27,674 nt of DNA, taken from NCBI GenBank assembly GCA_000697665.1, contig KL197730.1, positions 522,686 through 550,359 on the forward strand. Reading direction: 5' to 3'. Below, one piece after another: positions 18,043 through 27,674 of this stretch. The notes beneath the pieces are model-generated. The model worked only from the letters and a program-made list of their open reading frames with translations, was not told where the DNA came from and did not search any database. The position numbers and the translations under genes are program-made. Every line of letters starts with the position of its first letter. Position 1 is the stretch's first letter. Origin of the DNA: Jaapia argillacea MUCL 33604 (Eukaryota > Basidiomycota > Agaricomycetes > Jaapiales > Jaapiaceae).

Positions 18043-20644
18043 CAATATTTGCAACTCTTGTTTCCAGAATAAATGAGGAGCTTGAAGTATTTGATACATA
18101 TTTAAGAAGGGTCTAAGATACCTCTTTACTAGATTTGTCTCTACAGGAGCAAATGGGATTCCTGAAATATAGATGTGTGGAGTACTTGCTGCTATTGGTT
18201 GGTAGAATGCCAGTAGAAACCGGTAGACATCATTTCCCCACATAGATACTTCTTTATTCTTCTATAAATTTTTTGTTAGATATATAACACTAATAAGTAA
18301 CGATGCACTTACTCCAATGCTAGTGGTGAGAAACTGCATACTCTCAAGAGCGACATGAAGCTGACCAAGAAGGCTCAGAACTTCAATCCAGTATAACACC
18401 CCACCTCTCATGAAAAAATCCAGCAGATTTGCTTCAAAATCTATCATTTGATTATCATTCATTTGAGAAAGATGACTTCCCCAATAAAGGCAGCTGTATT
18501 CTACAGCACCTGTTATTCTCTCTGCAATCTTGATGTTAAGGTTTGAAATATTGCAATTCAATTGAAATGAGTTGTCAAGATTGCACATATTGAACTGAAG
18601 AGTCTTCATCATTTTTTTCAAGCACATAGAGAGAAGCTTATAGTGATAATTCTCAAGATTTATATGGTATTGAGGTGGACAGCTGTTGGCAGTTATAAAA
18701 TCTACAAAAGATGGATGACAGAAGCATATTCTTCCACCTCTTGTATTATCCTGATAAAGCACTACTTTGAGATCTTCAACAACCTTTTTTAATGTATCAT
18801 AAGAGATTGGACAGGGCATAAGATGTGAAAGCAATGATGCAGTGTCATTGACTAACAGAGGATTACATAATGCAATTAGAGTTCCAACTACATTTTGAAA
18901 AATCACATTATTATCTTCTGACTGTCGTAGACACTGATTCAAGGTCTGCTCATACAAGTCACTCATTGCTGGTACTTCATTGTTACGATGTTTCTTTGAC
19001 AGTACTATATATAATCTCTGTTGTTGATCATATCCCTCATCAATAAAGTCCATTGCAATCTTGGCCCAGATAAACAAATTGTTAGCTTTTTCTGCAATAT
19101 GATCTGCAATTTGGGCTGAAATATTAATTTCCTCCCCTCTCCTTCTTGTAAATAGTTGAATGTCACTGCTAGCATCTTCCTCAAAGATGCTTATTGGCTC
19201 CATCTGATTTGCACCCAAATAACTTTCAATGTCCCTCAATGGTCGGCTTGTCACCACTAATCTCATCCAAGGTGCAGCTTGTAACAACATCAGAAGAGCC
19301 TGGAGCAAAGGCTGCCTTGCTTCTTTTTCCCCACACTCATCAAGTGCATCAATAACTATCACAAAACCTCTATTCATAGGTTGTTCAGTCATTTTAGATA
19401 GTGGTACTTTAAGAAGTTTGTCAAACTGAAGTTGAATGGCAGTAGGAATACTATCATCCTGTCTTAGATAACTAATAACTGCCTGCCTAAAACCCTGGTG
19501 GATTTTTGCAAGTTGCCATACTAGTGTAGGAATAACATTTGTTGGTTTAGCTCTAGGCTGATCAAAGTGACTGCAAAAAAAAGTCACAGCCAAATAGCCA
19601 CAATCTTGAAACTTCTGTACTAAAGAATGTGCAATAGAGCTTTTGCCACATCCAGCAACCCCATATAACCACTTTAAAGACTTGGAAGAATCAGGCTGCA
19701 AAGCCCATGTCTCAATAGTATCAAGTAATGCTACTCGAGTCCCAGGAAGGCACATCTTCTCAGGATCATAGCAGGCAGCTGTAGAAACAAAACCAAGTTT
19801 CTTGAGTTGAGTGTGTTCATCTAGTTTAAATCAATATTATTGCTCGTAGGAAAGAATCAAAGTTCTTACCTGCAGATATAACAATATCCAGGATTTGAAT
19901 GGGCAGAGCTATTTTAAACTGATCAGTCATGCTATCAAACTGTTTTTTTCAGATCTTCAACTTGACCCTTAGCAGTTGACATCAGAGTAGAACATAAACC
20001 TCGGACTTTGTGTACAGAAATAAGATAACAAAAATAGAAAGAAAGTGCCAGATACTCACCTACTTCTCCATGATACTGGTAATGATCAACAAATTGCCCA
20101 ATAGCATCAAGCAGCTCAACACCTTTGCTAATTGTGTCTTTCAAACTTGGGATATGAGCATGAGGTTTAACCTATTCAAGATAGTCCTGGAAAGCAACCA
20201 TACTCTCCACAAGATCATAAAGCAGATTATCAAGTTGTTCTTGCTCCTCGAAATGCTATATCAAGATTTAAGAGTCTATAACTGAAGCATACTATGAGAG
20301 AAAGTGTGCCCACCCTATAAATCTTTTCCACAACTGCAACAACAGCTTTGGCAATTGGATTCAACTGGTATCATACCATTCAGTATGAATGTATGGGAGT
20401 CAAAGATACAGTGGGCTTACCTCAGAAATGGCAATGCCAAGCTTGAGAACAGTCTCGGTGGTAGTCCGGGCCTTGCCCAACTTGTCCAGTACACTTCCTC
20501 GAGCCTTCAATTGGCAAGAAACCTTGAGAAGATTATCCTGATTCAAATGATAAGCAGAACTCCACCCAGCTAAAAACAAGCAACTTACTGCAGCCCTATT
20601 TGAGGGTGGAAATCTGACAGTCAACTTTGCTCCAGTTTCGTCGT

Positions 20645-22472
20645 TGTGGGGAACCCAATCCGCCTACTAACGGAATCGTGCCATTATACCATTTCCACCG
20701 TAACTCCATTGAATTAAGTATACGACATCCCCTCTCTTCGGATCAAGTTGAACTCACCAGTTTCATACGATTTCGGACCTGACATCCCATTCCCTCACTC
20801 CTGACAACCACACAGCACTCAGTCCCATCTCAAACGAAACTTGACTTTCAGTAATTCGCTCCCTCGTCATTCCGAACTCGGAAATATCCAAACGTCCGAG
20901 CGCACGCCCAATCCTCCTAACGATTCGATCGTATTCCGGATGACGTCGGATTTTCCTATCTGCTACAACTCTGAGATTCCTCCCGAGACCAGATGTCCAC
21001 CAATTCGCCTCCACGTCTCTCAGTATCGGGAATTCCGATGATCTACGATCAGGACTGTATTCGACCCGACGATACAATTCCGATGCACCCGATGCAAACG
21101 TTCCTAGGAGTCCGGAACATCGGAATTCGACTCAAGACTAGTTGTTCACCATCTCGCCTCCACGTCATTCAGTATCGGGAATTCCGACGTTATCAAGTCA
21201 GGACCGTATTCGACCCAACGACACGAATCCGATGCACCCGATGCGAACGTTCCTAGGACTCCGAGACATCCGATTCGACTGAGAACTCCTCCTTCACCAC
21301 CTTGGACTTACGACCTTGCACATCCCCGGAATCTCAACAATCTTATCAGGAAGCTTCTTATCTCGATGATCCAAGTCCCCGATACACTGCCACAACACGT
21401 TCCGATGATCCGATACTCCGGGATTTACAAAACACTTACATCACTCTCCACACCATCGCCCACCGACTTCTCCACCTCATGTCTGTGCTCTTGGACTGAG
21501 TCCTCGATCAGGAAGATACTCGCTTTAGGTTTCCGAGATTAACTACTATAGATCCTGCTCATCCTGAGGCTTCTGTGCACTTTCTCTTTCGGTCCGATAC
21601 GCCTCTGATAGGACTTCACTCGCGTCCGAGGATACTCAGTATGTTTTACCTCAGTTACTTGACTTCCGACTTGTCCCCCTCTTTCGTTGTGCACTCTCTC
21701 ACTTGAATCACACTCATGTTGTCCCAAATTCACCATTCCCTTTATCCTTTCCTATTCCGTAGCTACCTCATGTACTTAGGTATAAAAACCTGTCTGTAGC
21801 TACTTTCCCAACAACAAATCTTTCATGATCTCTCTCGTCCGGAGTTGCTCTCGGATGTCATTCACCCTCGCGCTCTCAATCTAAGCTTGTCCTTGTGTCG
21901 CTCTCTAGTGTCCCCTCGGAATCTAACTGTCTCGGGCTTCAGACTTCTTTGTCTTCGGGATTTCCGGTTTTTCTTACTTTTGACTTGTGTTGACGTTTCC
22001 CGACCTTCATGTTCTATCTCGACGCTTTCTTTCGATTCATTCCGATCTTATTTCGTTCCGATTAGTGTTTCCCTTTCGTTCCTATCCCGACGTATTAGTT
22101 TCAGTTCGTTTCGATTCGATTTCTTCGTTTTCCTTTCGTTTTAGTTTGTTTTCGTCACACGTCTTACAGTTAGTTTCGTCGTATCGCGTCCTTAGATTTC
22201 CGAGTAGTCCAACCCGATTCCCGACGTTTCGGACACCCGCACAAGTACTCGCCGTAGCGCACCCTTCCCCTCAGGATTACTCCTCCACTATCGCTGTGTC
22301 GAGTCGAGTTTCCCTTTGTGTTCCGATTACTGGACACATCACTACCGGACCTTACCTAGTCTGTCCTACACATTCCTGCATCCCAAAACACTGATCCCTC
22401 CCGTTCTTTGATTCTCATTGAAGACGAACAACTACCCCTCACTCGGAACTTACGCACCCTGAGTACCCCACA
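20645..22472 (+). mobile_element. 1.83-kb solo LTR inserted in an NLR exon
   Basis: It starts TGTGGGGAACCC and ends GAGTACCCCACA, so the ends form a TGTGGGG/CCCCACA inverted pair. TCGT flanks both sides (20641-20644 and 22473-22476). Removing the LTR and one TCGT rejoins a minus-strand exon in frame (LIRTHDETGAKLTVRF), which confirms a 4-bp target duplication. A TATAAAA box lies at 21781. The copy is CG-rich, unlike its relative at 2732-3540, suggesting a younger insertion. A sequence of pyrimidine-rich TTCG and TTTCG motifs fills 21840-22200. Confidence 0.87.
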
Positions 22473-22949
22473 TCGTGTGTGCGAATCAGTTCTACGATAA
22501 AATGAGTCAGGTCAAAGTCAGGTGAAGGATTGTAGTGGATGGGAGATACCCTTTGGAGTGGTAGATGGCTCTTCGTACAGGGCAATCACATCCCTTCCAC
22601 GAAACTCAACCTCCGCAATAACCTTGTCCTTTTGGACACGGTGAGATTCAATAGCTCGTATAGTCAGTGCAGTGTCCTGCTCAATTTCGCTGTGGGCAAA
22701 CGTAAGCAAAGTCACTAACGAGAGGATAGCTCAAGGACTCACAATGCGACAATATTATTCCACTGCTCATTTGGTTTCATCTTCTCTAATTTCCCCACGG
22801 TCTTTCCATCCACGAGGAGTTTGAACCTCAGAACCTTCAGTGGGTTGTTCAGATTGGCCTCAATGGCTAGATGATGTGCGATCAGCCTGGAGGTACGATG
22901 CCCATTTGCAAAGAAAAAAAGATGGACATTTGATGTGTAAAGATGGCCT

Positions 22950-23671
22950 GGGATGAGGAGTCATTCAGTTGGTATGGATATGGGTTAGATGGTGGTACAA
23001 ACGTACATTGTTATTGCGACAATGAGAATGCTTGTATTGGACGATGGACGTTCAATGAGGAGGATGACAGCCAGCGACGCTGTTATCGAGCTGTCATGCG
23101 TGACCTCTGATCACTCTCCCAACTCAACTACTCAAAACTCGTCGTCATCTCTCGAAGGCGTACAAACCTCGCAAATATCAATGTATATCAACCCTGTACT
23201 ACCACCTGTGATTGATCATGTTGCAAACAATCACCAACCAGAGCTTGTCCCTCATTGTTCATTGACACCTCTGAGGCAGCAGCCCTATGCCCACCCTCCT
23301 TTTCGCATGCATGTGAAATGTTGTCTGCCTCCACAGCATCATCTCTTCACTGGCGGACCCAAGGTTTACCTTCTCCAAAATCTGCATTGCGCTCCCTTCT
23401 GGGATCCACTCTGATGGCTTGCCTCGCCTGTGAGCCCCTTGGATAATCACCAAGTTACGGTATTCATCAGTTCTCCTTCACTGCGTGTCCTGGAAGAAGC
23501 ACTCCTGGAGGTTATTGGCTGGACGCCGATAAGGCCCCTTGGTGAGTAGATGTTTTTGATCTTCTCTTCAAATCTAATGTCATCTCTGTTTCACTTTCTG
23601 ATTTCCTGTCAGCTGGGTGGGCCTATCTCATGTGTGGTATCGATCGCTGACTTGGCCAATGTAATGGACAG
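22950..23671. other. Unresolved coding-like stretch
   Basis: Both strands carry protein-like open stretches. On plus, 23463-23528 reads FISSPSLRVLEEALLEVIGW, ending at a GTGAGT donor near 23541 with a CTGTCAG acceptor near 23612. On minus, 23453-23259 reads GKPSEWIPEGSAMQILEKV and ends with a stop. I cannot decide the strand. It may contain the 5' part of the neighbouring duplicated locus or the missing NLR first exon. Confidence 0.25.
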
Positions 23672-24488
23672 GTTACAGAGATGTTGATCTGTCGGGACAT
23701 CTAAACCTCACGCACCTGGACACAGTTGCGATGGTTTTTCGTGCCGATTTGTTACTCGTGACTTGGGGATGAAGTGAGTGATTTCTCTGAGCTTCTCGCA
23801 CCCTAGTCTATGTCTGCTTATCTTCCAATTCGTTCAGCCTCTACCTGCTACTTAGGTTTTCATGGCAGGACTCTATGATATATGCCACCAGACTGTTCAG
23901 AATACAACTATTGTGATGATGTGTGAACGCCACCTGTCCATCGCTCCTAGCATGACTCTTCCTGGCTCACAAAAGTCCCACTTCGTTCCCTCCACCGCCA
24001 AGTCTACTTCCCCTGCTGTTGTTGTGACTCGTTTTCCAACCTTGGCTTATGCTAACTTCCCTGTCTTTGATGCGCATGCACATCGTGGCTATGTTCCAAC
24101 TGTCTGCGATATACCCTGCATGTGGGATTGCAATTTAAACCTGATGGTTCTCCATCCAGACAACAATGTTGTCTCCTTGGCCTTCTCCATCCCCCTTACC
24201 AGCCTAGGCTGCCTGGCACGTCAATGCACAACTTGCTGCAAATGCCTGCAGATGTTGCAGTGCCTGGTGTTCGCGAGTACTGGGTCGGAGGAACACCCTG
24301 CTCGACCAAGGGTTGTTCGAATCATTCGACCGTCCTCGCAAAACCAATGTTGCTGTCATGACATTCGAGGACATGGCTGCAATGTCGTTGTCTTCGCCAG
24401 TGCATGGCCTCACTGCTGCTTACTGACCCATCCTTATCCTCAGACCACTACAATCCTCCATGGTACAAACACTGGCGTGTCTGAGAAT
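23672..24488 (+). pseudogene. Duplicated gene-like locus, copy A
   Basis: It is similar along its length to 25169-26130. Both carry an intron at the same place: 23774-23837 here, GTGAGT to TTCAG, preceded by GGGGATGAA. Near the 3' end one frame reads LFESFDRPRKTNVAVMTFED and another HYNPPWYKHWRV before TGA. Frames change between blocks, so this copy is probably broken or has further introns I could not place. No family is recognised. Confidence 0.4.
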
Positions 24489-25168
24489 GGCATGCATGTG
24501 ACGCTTTTCAGTTTGATTCATTGGGTTTTGGATAGAATAGAATAGACATTGATATTCTGTATACTAGGTATAAATTTCACTGAGGCGGCGAGTCCTAACC
24601 TTAAACTTTTGCATTGCCCCCACTTGCATCATTGCGACGAACACCATGGCACCTCGACCGAACTTGTCCTGCCTGTCTGTTGAACCTTGAAATGCTACGT
24701 CCGCCGTCATCAGGTCCCAATGCACGAATGGCGTCGTTGTCGACAACGTGACCACACACATGTGATGTCATGGTCACTCTTGCGTTTCTTTGAGTACGAC
24801 CTCAAATCAGCTTTTCCAACACCACTTCCATACCTCCGCCTCACATGAATCATCACCCCATAAAGGTCATCACCTCAGACCGATATGTTTTGTTTGGTGC
24901 CAACCTGCGATGATCATTATGGTTGTGGCAGAATGTGTTGCTGCGTATTCCATGGGCAAGTGAGTTTTTTCTTGGTCCTTGGTGTTGTGTCCTCTGTGTT
25001 GGGTGGATGCTGATCTTGGTGGTTGGTGTAGATTATATAGACATGCAACCGAATACGGGAAAGTTCTTCGCCAGAGCTTCCTCCTACAATAACGATGTAC
25101 GTCCTTCCCTCCTCCCATTGACTGGGCCAACATGGGGAGTCCTTGCCCCATTCCCATTCAGCAGACGC
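24489..25168. other. Spacer between duplicated copies
   Basis: A 65-codon open stretch on the minus strand (24761-24564) ends near a possible GTTAGG donor. Nothing else is supported and no family is recognised. Confidence 0.25.
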
Positions 25169-26130
25169 ATTATGGAAATATTGACCCTTTGGGACATCCG
25201 AGCCTCAAGTACCTGGACATGGCTCTCAATGGTTCTTCGTGCCGATTCAGTACTTGAGACTTGGAGATGAAGTAAGTAATTTTGTGAGCTATTCGCCCCC
25301 TAATCTACAGACACTTATCTCTCACTTCTTTCAGTCATTCTCTATCTGGGTTGCTACTTGGATTTTCACGACAGGACTCGATGATGGATGCCACCAGATT
25401 ATTCGGAATGCAGCTAATGTAATGTGGCGTGAACGTCGGCCGTCCATGGTTTGTATCCTAGGAGCGACAGAGGTATCTTCGGTGCTGCGCACCGACCTCA
25501 CGAAGGTCTCAGTCCGTCCTCTCCGCCGCCAAGTCTACTGCCTTCCTCTCGTCTGTGGCTTGTTTTCTCAATCTTAGCTCACACGAACATCTCTGCCTTT
25601 GTGGACACTCATCGTGTCAACATTCAACTGCCCGTGACTGTGTATGTTGGATATGCAATTTAAACCTGCTCGTTCTCCATCCAGACCACCATGTTACCCC
25701 CTTGGCCCTCTCCGTCCTCCTAACCGGCCCAGCGGTTCAACATATCAGTCTGCTGTGAATTCCCTGCAGATGTTACAGTGCCCATAAGCATTGTTGCGAA
25801 TACTGGTCGGAACCACACTTTGCTCAACCAAAGGTGGTTCGAATTGTTTGACCAGAGGGGGCATCAGAGTGGAGTGGTAGGAGCATATATAGGTTATGGT
25901 GGAGAGATTTGTGAGTGAGACAAAGGCTCTGTAACTGCATAGAACGAGAAGATAATTTACCATGGATGCCTACACCAATGTCGAACTTGGTCTTGCCAAT
26001 CATCCACAGGAAGGAGTATCGTGTTTGTGATGACCATCATTCAAGGACATGGCTGCTGCTGCTCATTGATCTGTCCTTGTCCTCAAACCACTACGATCCC
26101 TGGTAAAGCAAACACTGGCGTGTCTGAGAA
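25169..26130 (+). pseudogene. Duplicated gene-like locus, copy B, interrupted
   Basis: It parallels copy A, with the intron at 25272-25334 (GTAAGT to TTTCAG) after GGAGATGAA. The upstream exon encodes WFFVPIQYLRLGDE. The exon after the intron encodes IFTTGLDDGCHQIIRNAANV followed by MWRERR. About 170 bp with no counterpart in copy A (roughly 25855-26025) interrupt it before the shared GACATGGCTGC and AAACACTGGCGTGTCTGAGAA blocks. Stops in the final block suggest decay. Product unknown. Confidence 0.4.
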
Positions 26131-26630
26131 TTGAACCAAGCTCATTTCCACACACTGTGTGCCCCAAAGCCTTTGATTTTCAACTGGCGGGACGGTGATA
26201 ATAACGTTTCAACAGGACTCCCTGTTCCTGCGGATCATCCGGATGATTTTCCCAAGGAAAAATCACACTGAAGAGCTGTGATATTCCACACCCTCTGAAT
26301 AGGAACTCGAGAACATGGGATGGTTGGAAGTTTGTCAATTCAGGCTTTTCGGGCTTCACACTACTGTGAATATGGATGAGTGCAATACCATTCTCGAGTT
26401 CAACTATCTCCTAAGTATACTGCTTGAGCCAAACTACCACTCCTATCAACAACTTATCCCCCAACTGTGCTGCGAGCCCTGAATCAAGGGAACCCTTCCA
26501 ACAACACACTGCACACAAACCATATCCACAACCTGTAATGGCCCAAGGTCAGAGTAGAAGTGAATGTCCAAGTCCGTGTCACTCGCTTCGATGACACAAG
26601 TCTTGATGGCAGCCAAGATATAGGTAGTGT
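26131..26630. other. Stretch without a supported gene
   Basis: Only short open readings on both strands; no repeats or motifs were recognised. Confidence 0.35.
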
Positions 26631-26635
26631 TGTGC

Positions 26636-26775
26636 AAGGCTGGGCTTTGAGCCCTGAGCCCGGCCTAACCAAGCCCTGTGGAGCCCGACCAAGCCCAGCC
26701 TCCATGAAGGCTTCAAGGGGCTGAGGGCTCAGGCTTGAGTTCTGGAGAGCCTGAGCCCTGGGCTTGAGCCTGGGC
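26636..26775. repeat. GAGCCC/GGGCTC-rich short repeat cluster
   Basis: GAGCCC, GGGCTT, GCCCGG and AAGCCC motifs recur many times within 140 bp in both orientations, so the strand can fold on itself. It begins near GTGTTGTGCAAGGCTGGGC, which resembles the end of some hAT-type elements. That link is only suggestive. Confidence 0.5.
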
Positions 26776-26784
26776 TATTTGATC

Positions 26785-27250
26785 ATATGAGGAGGAGGAG
26801 GGGATGGGGAGGAGGGAGGAGGAAGGGGACAATGGGATGGTGGGATCGGGTGGGATTGGGATGGGGAGATGAAATGGGGATGAGGAGGTGGTATGAGGGT
26901 GAGGAGGTGGTATGAGGGTGGGGAGGTGGGATGAAGGTGGGGAGGTGAGATGAAGGTGGGAGGTGAGATGAAGGTGGGGAGGTGGGATGAAGGTGGGGAG
27001 GCGGGATCAGGGTGGGGAGGTGGGATCAGGGTGGGGAGGTGGGATCAGGGTGGGGAGGTGGGATCAGGTTGGGGAAGTGGGATCAGGGTGAGGAGGTGGG
27101 ATGGGGATTGGAATGGGGTGGGATAGGACAGGAGAGCAAGGGGAGAGGAGAGAGAGAGAGAAGGAAAACTGGAAAGAAGGTGATGTGGGTGGGAGTAGAA
27201 CAGAGGGTAGTGAGATAATGAAGGGGGGAAGAAGGAGAAAGTGGTATGTC
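26785..27250. repeat. G-rich minisatellite, 20-bp unit, about 12 copies
   Basis: Units of the type GGTGGGGAGGTGGGATCAGG repeat from about 26880 to 27110, flanked by less regular purine-rich DNA. Runs of three to four G at close spacing could form G-quadruplexes. It also acts as the left arm of a foldback with the C-rich stretch beginning near 27330. Confidence 0.75.
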
Positions 27251-27329
27251 CTGCCCTCCTTCTCTTTATGCCTATACAGTTCTTTTCATGACCCATCTCT
27301 GATTCTGTCCATTGGTCCCTTATGGGTTT

Positions 27330-27545
27330 CTATTTTCCTTCAGTTATTCACCCAACCCCTTCTCTCTTCTCTCCTTTTCTCTCTCTCCTCCTCTCTCCTA
27401 CATCTCCTCTCCTCTTCCCTTGCTCTCCTGCCTCCCCCATCCCATCCTCGTGGTCATCCCCATCCCCATCCCATCTCCCTCCCTTCTCCCCATCTCCTCC
27501 CTTCTCCCCATCCCCTCATCATCATCCCTCTCCTCTCATGCTCTC
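27330..27545. repeat. Pyrimidine-rich right arm of a foldback
   Basis: CTCTCCTC, CCCATCCC and TTCTCCCCATCTCC motifs dominate. The segment around GAGAGCAAGG on the left (near 27132) pairs with CCTTGCTCTCCTG here (near 27418), and flanking purine/pyrimidine tracts match loosely in reverse complement. Open readings across both arms are low-complexity artefacts. Confidence 0.55.
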
Positions 27546-27674
27546 ACCTCTCCCACTTCAATCCTATTGTCATGTACAGTCTAGAACACCAATAAGTACA
27601 GGGTACTGTATCGTCACGACCAAAGCGGCGGTCACACGTCACAGCCAATTTTCGCCCGTGTGCGCAATAATATT
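27546..27674. other. Unannotated end of window
   Basis: A short stretch with no recognised feature. Confidence 0.4.

Larger units (their letters stand above)
17153..22947 (-). pseudogene. NLR-type gene: C2-like domain, helical linker, NACHT, WD40 repeats; broken
   Basis: Exons on the minus strand: 22947-22743, 22689-22550, 22491-22473 continuing at 20640-20589 after the solo LTR, 20537-20421, 20364-20314, 20255-20060, one ending 19870, 19820-18313, and 18261 onward. Introns are about 51-58 bp and junctions stay in phase. The N-terminus is beta-rich and C2-like (FKLLVDGKTVGKLEK, ETGAKLTVRF). NACHT shows a P-loop GVAGCGKSS, Walker B FVIVIDALDECG and VVTSRP. Lesions: the 1.83-kb LTR insertion; TAG at 20174-20172 where a Trp is likely; one extra A in the run at 19943-19949; a one-base loss near 17510 in WD repeat 5; perhaps another shift near 17220. 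Fungal proteins of this design are cytoplasmic non-self receptors and incompatibility factors. The first exon and start codon are not resolved. Confidence 0.85.

Noticed and set aside
27012-27595. Open readings of 68 to 164 codons in the G-rich and C-rich tracts
   Set aside because: Low-complexity sequence without domains; open only because of the skewed composition.

Overview
The window looks like a repeat-rich, gene-poor stretch of a filamentous fungus, most likely a basidiomycete of the Agaricomycetes. The grounds are a Ty3/gypsy chromovirus with a chromodomain integrase, a NACHT-WD40 NLR-type gene with an N-terminal beta-strand-rich domain, introns of about 46-67 bp with GTRAGT donors and CTNAY branch sites, and CpG decay in mobile elements. 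No tRNA, rRNA or CRISPR array was seen.

Layout. 1-2217 (+): the most unusual region. At least 27 consecutive three-base exon candidates are each bounded by an AG acceptor and a GT donor and separated by introns of about 53-67 bp (one is 69 bp). The first 17 lie in a 70-bp tandem array in which every unit is one intron plus one variable codon. The next ten lie in non-repetitive DNA with the same architecture. All 27 triplets are sense codons and lead in frame into a larger acidic exon. A solo LTR (933-1235, TSD CAGTC) sits inside one intron unit. 2732-4575: a truncated long LTR, then the 5' LTR and start of a truncated self-priming gypsy element. 4591-6219: a hairpin element, 130-bp tandem repeats and a 1.1-kb element with about 233-bp inverted arms.

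6710-14943 (+): a complete but inactivated gypsy chromovirus with matching AATAT target duplications, two LTRs, a self-primer/PBS pair, gag, a -1 slippery site, pol with chromodomain, an extra third ORF with its own zinc knuckle, and a PPT. All eleven in-frame premature stops are TGA, as expected from CGA to TGA decay. The element lies in the intron of one copy of a diverged locus duplication (6220-6704 plus 14949-15060, and 15060-15840).

16190-16654: an inverted relative of the 3544 LTR. 17153-22947 (-): a broken NLR-type gene with a C2-like N-terminus, helical linker, NACHT and five near-identical WD40 repeats. It is split by a 1.83-kb solo LTR (20645-22472) and carries a nonsense codon and frameshifts. 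22950-27674: a gene-like locus present twice (23672-24488 and 25169-26130), GGGCTC-rich short repeats, and a G-rich/C-rich foldback region (26785-27545).

The window reads as nested layers of mobile DNA that have disrupted an NLR gene and a duplicated locus. The micro-exon array is the part least explained by known elements.
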